Source of the DNA: Bacillota bacterium
GTDB taxonomy: Bacteria; Bacillota_A; Clostridia; Peptostreptococcales; Anaerovoracaceae
Length of the DNA: 16,802 bases
Assembly (NCBI GenBank): GCA_017437925.1
Contig: JAFRWQ010000251.1
Coordinates: forward strand, 1-16,802
Reading direction: 5' to 3'
In this document: positions 7,428-13,149 of the stretch, piece by piece
Layout: every line of letters starts with the position of its first letter
How positions within the stretch are numbered: the first letter of the stretch is position 1
The notes under the pieces: model-generated
The model's input: the letters and a program-made list of their open reading frames with translations, nothing else
Database searches by the model: none
Told to the model about the DNA's origin: nothing
Translations under genes and position numbers: made by a program

Positions 7428-8405
7428 ATGAACGAAGACCCCAAGGTCGTATACATACTCGGCACCGGCGGGACCATATCCGGAAAAGGCGCGGCGGGAA
7501 AGACCACCGGTTACTCCGCGGGATCCATCTCGCTGGACGAGATAATAGCCTCGGTGCCAGGCATAGAAATGCTGGCAGAGCTCAGGTCCGAGCAGGTATG
7601 CAACGTCCCCTCGGACAGCCTGAGCGATAAGGAGCTCATCACTCTGGCAAAGCGCGTAAACGAGCTGGCTGAAGATCCGAAGGTCGCGGGCTTTGTGATA
7701 ACCCACGGCACCGACGTGATGGACGAGACCGTCTTTTTCCTAAATCTCACGGTGAAGACCGACAAGCCCGTGGTCATAACGGGGGCCATGCGGCCCGCGA
7801 CCGCGATCTCCGCCGACGGTCCCATGAACCTTTACCAGGCCGTGCTCACAGCAGCCTGCCCAGAAGCCCGGGGCAGGGGGGTCATGGTCGTCATGCTTGA
7901 CCGCATATACGGGGGCCGCGACGTGCAGAAGAGGAGCTCCTACATGCTGAACGCCCTGGGCGAGGTGGAGGGAGGCCTGCTGGGGGTGATACGCGACGAA
8001 GAGATATTCTGGTACTACGACAGCTGCCGTCCCCATACCCTTAAAAGCGAATTTTCAGTTGAAGGCCTTGAGAGCCTTCCCGTTGTAAGGGTCTTATACT
8101 TTCACATAGACTGTGACCCCGTCCTGGCCGAAAGGCTGGCGGACGGAGCCAAAGGCCTGGTCCTGGCCTCCGCAGGAGCGGGAGGCCAGAGCCGCAAGGT
8201 GGGCGAAGCCCTCTCAAAGCTTGATATCCCCGTAGTCGTCTCCACCCGCATCAATTCCGGCGCTGTGACCCAAAACGGCGCTGACAGGATGGGAGGCATA
8301 GCCGCGGGCAACCTGCCGCCCCAGAAGGCGGCGATGCTGCTGAGGCTGGCCCTCACGAAGACCTCAGACAGGGATGAGCTTCTAAGGATTTTCAGGACTT
8401 ACTGA
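7428..8405 (+). CDS. L-asparaginase, type II-like sequence without signal peptide
   Basis: The 325-residue protein would hydrolyse L-asparagine to aspartate and ammonia, probably as a tetramer. Both catalytic triad regions are present: LGTGGTISG with the nucleophile Thr16, and ITHGTDVMDET with Thr95 and Asp96; Lys168 in RDVQKRS corresponds to the essential Lys of the second triad. GAMRPATAISADGPMNLYQAV is the signature of the type II (AnsB) subgroup. Type II enzymes of Gram-negative bacteria are exported, but this one begins MNEDPKVVYIL without a signal peptide, so it should be cytoplasmic. ATG 7428 has GGAGGG (7419-7424) close upstream. It sits just behind an intrinsic terminator and ends before a bidirectional terminator shared with the M20 peptidase. 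Glutaminase side activity is possible. Confidence 0.92.
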   Translation: MNEDPKVVYILGTGGTISGKGAAGKTTGYSAGSISLDEIIASVPGIEMLAELRSEQVCNVPSDSLSDKELITLAKRVNELAEDPKVAGFVITHGTDVMDETVFFLNLTVKTDKPVVITGAMRPATAISADGPMNLYQAVLTAACPEARGRGVMVVMLDRIYGGRDVQKRSSYMLNALGEVEGGLLGVIRDEEIFWYYDSCRPHTLKSEFSVEGLESLPVVRVLYFHIDCDPVLAERLADGAKGLVLASAGAGGQSRKVGEALSKLDIPVVVSTRINSGAVTQNGADRMGGIAAGNLPPQKAAMLLRLALTKTSDRDELLRIFRTY

Positions 8406-8500
8406 TACCAAGACCTTGACGACCTGCTGATACCCGGATGATCAGCTCTCACTGTTATCGGGAAGGCTGGATCTTTCCGATATCATAACTTAAAACATGT

Positions 8501-8538
8501 AAAAAGCGGAGCCTTCGGCGGGCTCCGCATCTTTTTTT
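8501..8538. terminator. Bidirectional intrinsic terminator between convergent genes
   Basis: GCGGAGCC (8506-8513) pairs with GGCTCCGC (8521-8528) around a 7-base loop. Seven T (8532-8538) follow on the plus strand, and the five A at 8501-8505 provide a T-run on the minus strand. It can stop both the asparaginase transcript and the M20 peptidase transcript. Confidence 0.9.
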
Positions 8539-8549
8539 ATATGTCGCCT

Positions 8550-9929
8550 CTATTCCATGCAGGTGTTTTCCATGAGGCGGATCAGGGTCCTTATGCCCTG
8601 GGCGAAGGAGCGTATGCGCATCTTTTCGTCGGTCCCGTGGGCGCCCTGCTCGTCCTTGGGCATGATGAAGGGACCGCAGCGCAGGCAGGTGTCGCAGATC
8701 TGCTCGTAGCAGTGGGCGTCGGTGCCTCCTACGGTGATGGACGGAAGGAAGACCACGTCCTTGTAATAATGCTCCAGGGCTTCCTTCAGCATTGCGTAGC
8801 CGAAGCCGTCGGATCTTGCTTCGGCCGAGGCCGCGTTGGCCTGCAGGAACTCCATCTTTACGCTTTCGTCGCCCACCGCTTCGCGGCAGCGGGCCATGAG
8901 CTTTTCGGGATCGCAGCCGGCGGCCAGCCTGAAGTTGATCACGGCGCTCATGTTCTGGGGCATCACGTTGGGAGCGGCGCTGCTTCCGCTGATCATGGTG
9001 GGAGCGATGGTGGTTATGACGTAGGGGAAGAGGTCCTTGTTGTCCCTGCAGTAGGCGGCCAGCTTTTCCTCGTTGGCGTCGATATCGGAAAGCAGGGCCT
9101 TTAAGGGTTCTTCGGTGACGTAGGGCTTTACGGCCTCGAAGGTAGCCCGGAGGGTCTTTGAGATCACAGGTTCAAAGGGCCTGTCGCAGATCTTCGTGAT
9201 AGCCCTGCTGAGCCTCTCAAGGGAGGTGCCGCCGTAAGGCCTGCTGGAGTGGCCGCCCTTGCTCTCAACGCTGAGCTTAAGGTCGGCGTAGCCTTTCTCC
9301 ATGAGATTTATGATGCCGACGGTGCAGCTGGGAGCGCCGAACTTTTCGCCGCTGTCGACTCCGCCGCCTCCTTCGTCAAGAAGGAACTCAAGGCTCACGC
9401 CCCTCGATTTTAAGAGGTCAGAGATTGCCTGGGCGCCGGTGTTGAAGGTCTCTTCGTCCTGGCCGAAGGCGAAGTAGACGGTGCGGCGCAGCTTCTTTCC
9501 CTGAGCCAGCAGGTATTCCATGGCCTCAAGCTCTCCGAAGACCTGGACCTTGATGTCCTGGGTCCCGCGGCCCCAGATGCAGCCCTCGGCGATGGCGCCG
9601 GAATATGCGTCGTAGGTCCAGTCCTTTTCGGTACCCTCCACCACGGGCACCACGTCGATGTGGGACATGAAGAGGGCGGGCTTAAGGGTTGGATCGAGCC
9701 CCGGAAGGGTGATGAGGACGCTTCTTCCCACAGCTTCGAAGGACCCGGCCTTCATCACATGGGGGAAGCTCTCCTGTATGAGCTTGTGGATGGCGAAAAA
9801 GGGCGCCGGATCCTCGCAGTCCGAAACGCTCTTGCACTGAACGGCCTTTGAGAGCCTCACGCAGGCCCCGTCAAGGTCAAAGTCGGAGTATTCGTTCTCG
9901 TTTTGGAACAGATCGTAAAGGTCTTTCAT
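8550..9929 (-). CDS. M20 family metallopeptidase (carboxypeptidase S/ArgE-DapE type)
   Basis: This 459-residue di-zinc hydrolase of the M20/M25/M40 group cleaves a dipeptide, C-terminal residue or N-acyl amino acid. Motifs in order are MSHIDVVPV (His90, Asp92), WGRGTQDIK (bridging Asp125), FGQDEE (Glu159 base, Glu160 ligand), LLDEGGG (acidic ligand near 185), the dimerisation-domain motif GGHSSRP, and GGTDAHCYEQ near the C-terminus. The HxDVVPV and WGRG pattern resembles yeast CPS1 and bacterial relatives more than DapE. It is cytoplasmic, with no signal peptide. ATG 9929 has AAAGGAG four bases upstream; the longer frame to 10007 has none. The stop is TAG, followed at once by a terminator, which shows TAG acting as a stop in this genome. 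A weak promoter candidate is TATCAT at 9984-9979 on the minus strand. Confidence 0.87.
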   Translation of the reverse strand: MKDLYDLFQNENEYSDFDLDGACVRLSKAVQCKSVSDCEDPAPFFAIHKLIQESFPHVMKAGSFEAVGRSVLITLPGLDPTLKPALFMSHIDVVPVVEGTEKDWTYDAYSGAIAEGCIWGRGTQDIKVQVFGELEAMEYLLAQGKKLRRTVYFAFGQDEETFNTGAQAISDLLKSRGVSLEFLLDEGGGGVDSGEKFGAPSCTVGIINLMEKGYADLKLSVESKGGHSSRPYGGTSLERLSRAITKICDRPFEPVISKTLRATFEAVKPYVTEEPLKALLSDIDANEEKLAAYCRDNKDLFPYVITTIAPTMISGSSAAPNVMPQNMSAVINFRLAAGCDPEKLMARCREAVGDESVKMEFLQANAASAEARSDGFGYAMLKEALEHYYKDVVFLPSITVGGTDAHCYEQICDTCLRCGPFIMPKDEQGAHGTDEKMRIRSFAQGIRTLIRLMENTCME

Positions 9930-10025
9930 GCTTCTCCTTTCATGGCCTTTCGGGCTTCTGCCCGCGGCCGCTGGGAATATGATAAGGCAGTAAGGCCTTA
10001 AGCGCAAGCAAAAAGGCGGTTTTCC

Positions 10026-10056
10026 TTGAAATCCACCCTATTGAACATGATATAAT
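10026..10056 (+). promoter_or_regulatory. Promoter of the lipoprotein gene
   Basis: A perfect TATAAT (10051-10056) is preceded by TTGAAA (10026-10031) at a long 19-base spacing. The predicted transcription start near 10063 rules out the ATG at 10060 as the start codon of the next gene. Confidence 0.55.
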
Positions 10057-10086
10057 CAAATGAATATTACAGCGGGAGGGATAAGG

Positions 10087-11319
10087 GTGCTTACCGATAA
10101 AAAGCGCAAAAGAATAAAGACCGCGGCGGCAGTCCTGGCCGCGGCGCTTGTTTTGCTTACCGTCCTGTCCTCCTGCGGTAAGAAGGAAGAGCCGGCCCCG
10201 GCTGTCGACCTTCCCCCGGCCTTTTCCGGCGAATACTCCGTCCTTTACGGGGGCGAAGAGACAGGGGCCGCCGTAAGGCTTTACGGAACCAGGCCCTACA
10301 TCGGAAGGAAGCCCTTATCGGAGGCCCTGGGAAGGGAAGCGGAGCTGCCCTCATCCCCGCTCTTTCCCCCGCGGGAATACGAGGGGGAAGAATACATATC
10401 CCTTGCCGACGCCTCCCTCGCCTGGGGGCTTGAGGTCCTCTTTACGGACGAAGAGAAGATCTTCGTCTGGGAGAGAAAAGAGCCCGAATGGCCCGTCCCG
10501 CAGGGCCTTGAAAAGGCTCAGGATCCCTGCTATATAAGGCTCGAGGACATCATGGCCGACGGGGGCCTCAACGGCCGCTTCACCCACGAGAACCTCCAAA
10601 AGCTCCGCGTCATGGCGTCATACCTCAGCGCCGTGACCGAGGGCTACTACATCGCCTGGATCCCCCTCTACGTCAATCCCGGCCTTTCGGTGAAGAACGA
10701 CATAAGCCGCGACGTCTCCTTCTACAACGCCGATTTCGTCTTCACCCTCGACTGCATGACGGCCTGCGGCGGCCGGATCGGCCTTCACGGCCTCTCTCAC
10801 CAGAAGAAGGACGAGGTCTCGGCCGACGGCTATGAGTTCGGAAAGCGCTGCGGCCTGAGCAAAGACGAGATCGTGCAGAAGTTTAACGACGCGAAAGACA
10901 TCGCTTCGCGACTGGGCTACGAGGTGAGCTTTTGGGAGTTCCCCCACTACGAAGCGACGAAGAAGCAGGCGGATCTTGCCGCGGAAAGCTTTGACCTGAT
11001 ATACCAGTGTCATCCCGACCACAAGAACGACAGGGCCCTCGACCGCCGCATGTACGGCGAAAGGGAGGTCGTCTTCCTTCCAACTCCCGCCGACTACGTA
11101 TATTCCGAGTACGACAAAGATGGCATACTGGAGCGCCTGGCCTCCTTAAGCGGTGACGACGCCCGCAGCCTTTTCATGCATCCCTCGATGGACTACAGGA
11201 ACATTTACATCAGAAAAGACGGAAAGACCGCCGTCCCCTATTACGACGCCGAAGGCATACTTCCCGCCGTGGTCCTTCGGATGGCGGCCGAAGGCCGGGT
11301 CTTCAGCTGCGTAAAATGA
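10087..11319 (+). CDS. Lipoprotein with DUF2334 (polysaccharide-deacetylase-like) domain
   Basis: The protein is about 410 residues from GTG 10087, chosen because GGGAGGG (10074-10080) lies six bases upstream and ATG 10060 overlaps the promoter region. It begins with a basic n-region (TDKKRKRIK), a hydrophobic stretch and the lipobox LSSC (Cys30), so it should be a membrane-anchored surface lipoprotein. Residues of about 50-130 resemble a copper-amine-oxidase-N-like stalk domain (YIGRKPLSEALG, YISLADASLAWGLEV). The C-terminal domain fits DUF2334, a member of the NodB deacetylase superfamily: CYIRLEDI (the Asp-containing first motif), AWIPLYVNP, GLHGLSHQ (two His, metal site) and FWEFPHYEAT. 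The likely role is hydrolysis of an acetyl group from an exopolysaccharide or wall glycan; the substrate is not evident. It is divergent from the M20 peptidase. Confidence 0.75.
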   Translation: MLTDKKRKRIKTAAAVLAAALVLLTVLSSCGKKEEPAPAVDLPPAFSGEYSVLYGGEETGAAVRLYGTRPYIGRKPLSEALGREAELPSSPLFPPREYEGEEYISLADASLAWGLEVLFTDEEKIFVWERKEPEWPVPQGLEKAQDPCYIRLEDIMADGGLNGRFTHENLQKLRVMASYLSAVTEGYYIAWIPLYVNPGLSVKNDISRDVSFYNADFVFTLDCMTACGGRIGLHGLSHQKKDEVSADGYEFGKRCGLSKDEIVQKFNDAKDIASRLGYEVSFWEFPHYEATKKQADLAAESFDLIYQCHPDHKNDRALDRRMYGEREVVFLPTPADYVYSEYDKDGILERLASLSGDDARSLFMHPSMDYRNIYIRKDGKTAVPYYDAEGILPAVVLRMAAEGRVFSCVK

Positions 11320-11361
11320 CGAAAAACCGCGAAAGATCAAAGAAAAACGGCATTTTTCTTC

Positions 11362-11390
11362 TTGACATCATCCCCTCCTGCAAGTACAAT
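11362..11390 (+). promoter_or_regulatory. Strong sigma-A promoter of the rplM-rpsI operon
   Basis: A perfect -35 TTGACA (11362-11367) and near-perfect -10 TACAAT (11385-11390) are separated by exactly 17 bases. The predicted start is near 11397, which leaves a leader of about 175 bases before rplM. This is the closest match to consensus in the window. Confidence 0.88.
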
Positions 11391-11396
11391 AATTGA

Positions 11397-11571
11397 GCGC
11401 GACTGTGTTCGCTCTCTTTGAGCGCGCCGCGCAAGTCATCAAAAGGCGCAGGCTGCTTAAGCGGCCGTGGCCGAGAGTTACAGTACCAGTGCCGAAACCG
11501 ATGCGTGACGAACATCTGAGTAGGCGTCGAAAAAGATGCGAAGCATCAGAGTAGACAAAGGAGGTTAAGAA
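11397..11571 (+). promoter_or_regulatory. Structured 5' leader of rplM, probable L13-type autoregulatory leader
   Basis: The long untranslated leader has several possible hairpins. Near its end, GATGC (11535-11539) can pair either with GCGTC (11524-11528) around GAAAAA or with GCATC (11543-11547) around GAA. The two pairings exclude each other and lie just before the strong AAAGGAGGT site (11557-11565). GAGCG (11395-11399) can pair with CGCTC (11410-11414). An L13 leader upstream of rplM-rpsI is known in Bacillota (Rfam L13_leader), where the ribosomal protein is thought to control its own operon. Covariance with that model was not tested. Confidence 0.5.
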
Positions 11572-12000
11572 ATGTCATCCTACATTGCAAAGCCTTCGGA
11601 GATCGAAAGAAAGTGGTACGTGCTCGACGCTGAGGGCAAGACCCTCGGACGTCTCTGCACCGAAGCTGCCATGATCCTCCGCGGCAAGAAGAAGCCCACC
11701 TTCACCCCGTTCCTCGACACCGGCGATTACGTGATCATCATCAACGCCGACTAGGTCCAGGTCACCGGCAAGAAGGCACAGAAGAAGATCTACAAGCATC
11801 ATTCCGGTTACCCCGGCGGGCTCAAGGAGATCACCTTCGAGAAGCTCCAGGCAAAGGACCCCGAAGAGATCATACGCCACGCCGTCAAGGGCATGATGCC
11901 CAAGGGACCCCTCGGCAGACAGATGTATAAGAAGCTCAAGGTTTATGCCGGACCCGAGCATAAGCACGCGGCTCAGAAGCCTGAAGTCTGGAATTTCTAA
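11572..12000 (+). CDS. rplM: Large ribosomal subunit protein uL13, with an in-frame TAG at codon 61
   Basis: The 143-codon frame matches ribosomal protein L13 over its full 142 residues, the same length as in E. coli: [29 protein letters not shown], then after the stop [56 protein letters not shown] at 11752-11754 occupies the position of Lys61 (NADKV in E. coli), so AAG to TAG is a single change. No frame shift is needed and no restart site lies near the second half. L13 is an early-assembling 50S protein, normally essential in bacteria, so a 60-residue product should not be tolerated. Readthrough, amber suppression or a sequence error are the options. AAAGGAGGT lies seven bases before ATG 11572. 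It is followed by rpsI. Confidence 0.9.
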
Positions 12001-12018
12001 TAGGAGGGAATGATCGAA

Positions 12019-12411
12019 ATGGCAAAGATTCAGTACATCGGAACCGGCAGAAGAAAGTCTTCCGTGGCCAGAGTAAGGCTCGTCCCCGGCACAGGCAACA
12101 TCACTGTCAACAAGAAGCCCCTTGAAGAGTACTTCGGCATGGAGCTCCTCAAGAGAGAGGTCAGAAGACCCCTCCAGCTCGTCGGAGCTGAAGAAAAGTT
12201 CGACGTCATCGCCACCGTAGAAGGCGGCGGCACCACCGGCCAGTCCGGCGCCCTCCGCCACGGCATCAGCAGAGCCCTGGTGATGGCAGATCCCGAGAAC
12301 AGACCCGCCCTCAAGGCCGCCGGCTTCATGACCCGCGACCCGAGGATGAAAGAAAGGAAGAAGTACGGCCTCAAAGCCGCACGTCGTGCTCCGCAGTTCT
12401 CGAAGAGATAA
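12019..12411 (+). CDS. rpsI: Small ribosomal subunit protein uS9
   Basis: The 130-residue protein is a typical S9, with [16 protein letters not shown] at the start, [19 protein letters not shown] in the middle, and the basic C-terminal tail [18 protein letters not shown] that reaches towards the P-site tRNA. ATG 12019 is preferred over ATG 12010 because GGAGGG (12003-12008) lies about ten bases upstream of it but only one base from the other. It is cotranscribed with rplM, 18 bases after that gene's TAA. Its last 14 codons lie inside the 45-bp sequence that recurs at 12651-12695. The S9 tail is therefore the apparent attachment site of the element to the right, and it has been left coding an intact protein. 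Confidence 0.95.
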   Translation: MAKIQYIGTGRRKSSVARVRLVPGTGNITVNKKPLEEYFGMELLKREVRRPLQLVGAEEKFDVIATVEGGGTTGQSGALRHGISRALVMADPENRPALKAAGFMTRDPRMKERKKYGLKAARRAPQFSKR

Positions 12412-12414
12412 TCG
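12370..12414 (+). repeat. Attachment-site copy 1 (3' end of rpsI)
   Basis: This is the end of rpsI from the LKAARRAPQ codons through TAA and three more bases. It matches 12651-12695 at 41 of 45 positions, without gaps. I infer it to be the target sequence used by the integrative element; the crossover point within it is not known. Confidence 0.7.
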
Positions 12415-12442
12415 GCTTATCAAACCACAACAAAACCCGTCA

Positions 12443-12476
12443 AAAACCCCGGAAAATCAAGGCCGTCCGGGGTTTT
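12443..12476 (+). terminator. Intrinsic terminator after rpsI
   Basis: AAAACCCCGGA (starting at 12443) pairs with TCCGGGGTTTT (12466-12476) around a 12-base loop. It ends the ribosomal operon. The A-rich left side also gives a U-run on the opposite strand. Confidence 0.88.
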
Positions 12477-12650
12477 GCTATTTCAAAATATTTGATTTAG
12501 TTTGATCGAGTTTGTCGTGCTTTACTCTATTTTGACACTGTTTTTTTGAGTTAAAAATGGGGGAAAACTCAGTTTTGAAGTGGTTTTGAGTTAAAAAAAG
12601 GGGGAAATTCCGGAAAATGCAGGAGAGCAAGAAGTTCGTTTTTCGGCGGT
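12477..12650. other. AT-rich non-coding segment between the two attachment-site copies, with direct repeats
   Basis: No credible gene is present. Two imperfect direct repeats of 23-24 bases share TTTTGAGTTAAAAA followed by GGGGGAAA; they begin at 12544 and 12584, a 40-base period. Base composition is much richer in T and A than in rpsI. Such repeats beside an attachment core could be integrase or excisionase arm sites, but this is inference. Together with 12696-12849, this accounts for the gene-free stretch after rpsI. Confidence 0.5.
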
Positions 12651-12695
12651 CTCAAAGCCGCTCGTCGGGCTCCGCAGATCTCGAAGCGATAATCG
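12651..12695 (+). repeat. Attachment-site copy 2 (rpsI-derived, presumed element junction)
   Basis: The segment repeats the end of rpsI with four substitutions. Read in the rpsI frame from GGT at 12648 it gives [18 protein letters not shown], the same as S9 except Ile for Phe. It has no attached S9 gene. Conservation of the S9 tail at protein level is the hallmark of an element that restores its target gene on insertion. Confidence 0.7.
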
Positions 12696-12723
12696 CATAA
12701 TCGCATGACAGAGCTGTCTGAAT

Positions 12724-12753
12724 TTGTCCTAAACTGGCACATCTGAATATAGT
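12724..12753 (+). promoter_or_regulatory. Possible promoter at the start of the integrated element
   Basis: TTGTCC (12724-12729) and TATAGT (12748-12753) are 18 bases apart. A strong hairpin with a T-run begins just 12 bases after the -10 box, so if this promoter is real the transcript would be attenuated at once. Confidence 0.35.
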
Positions 12754-12764
12754 TTATTGTACAT

Positions 12765-12815
12765 AGCGCGTCTGTTTACCCAAAGTGACGCTTGGGTTGG
12801 CGGACGCGCTTTTTT
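12765..12815 (+). terminator. Long hairpin terminator or attenuator upstream of the Cys-rich gene
   Basis: The outer stem AGCGCGTC (12765-12772) pairs with GACGCGCT (12803-12810), and the inner stem ACCCAA (12778-12783) pairs with TTGGGT (12792-12797). Five further T follow. It lies between the possible promoter at 12724 and the gene at 12850. It may stop transcription entering from the host or regulate the element's first operon. Confidence 0.7.
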
Positions 12816-12849
12816 CATGCCCTGACGCGGGCGGAAGGAGGTGCTTACC

Positions 12850-13149
12850 GTGAAAGCGTATGGAAAATCGTGGGCTTACAACGTATATGACTGTCAGTAC
12901 TGCCTCTACTGGAAAGGCAGGAAAAAAGGGTGCGTCTATCCGGACGGCTGCTGCTGCCCCGTACCGCAAAAGCCAACGAAACAAAGAAACGCGGATCAGT
13001 TCCGCGCTGAAGATAAAGAAAACAGGGCTCCTATTTCGGAGTGCAAAGACTGTCCATATGGGCGTGATTCTCCCTGTATCGGGTGGTGTACAAAGGATGT
13101 CATGCGTGCCGTAGGAGTTCTAAAGGAGCGTGGCCATCCCGATGTATGA
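12850..13149 (+). CDS. Cysteine-rich small protein of the conjugative element
   Basis: The 99-residue protein has no function I recognise. It contains twelve Cys, arranged as CQYC, a lone GC, a CCC run followed by Pro, CKDC, and CIGWC. Pairs spaced by two or three residues suggest one or two zinc ribbons or knuckles. The basic linker (WKGRKKG, KPTKQR) would suit nucleic-acid binding. GTG 12850 is chosen because AAGGAGGT ends about seven bases upstream; the GTG at 12841 overlaps that site. Its end overlaps the replication initiator start by eight bases, so the two are probably translationally coupled. Similar small Cys-rich proteins precede rep genes in Tn1549-like elements; a role as a replication or copy-number accessory is inference. 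Confidence 0.65.
   Translation: MKAYGKSWAYNVYDCQYCLYWKGRKKGCVYPDGCCCPVPQKPTKQRNADQFRAEDKENRAPISECKDCPYGRDSPCIGWCTKDVMRAVGVLKERGHPDV

Noticed and set aside
11516..11534. Hammerhead-like motif (CTGA followed by CGAAA) in the rplM leader
   Set aside because: The conserved core would need CTGANGA; here it reads CTGAGTA, and the required stems do not form.
11572..11754. A 60-residue short gene before rpsI
   Set aside because: It is the first part of L13; the L13 homology continues in the same frame after the TAG to 12000.
11575..12423. Minus-strand 282-residue open frame across rplM and rpsI
   Set aside because: It is a shadow of two certain ribosomal protein genes; its openness through the TAG site has no bearing on the plus strand.
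12415..12650. CRISPR array from the spaced repeats
   Set aside because: Only two imperfect repeats are present, and no cas genes lie nearby.
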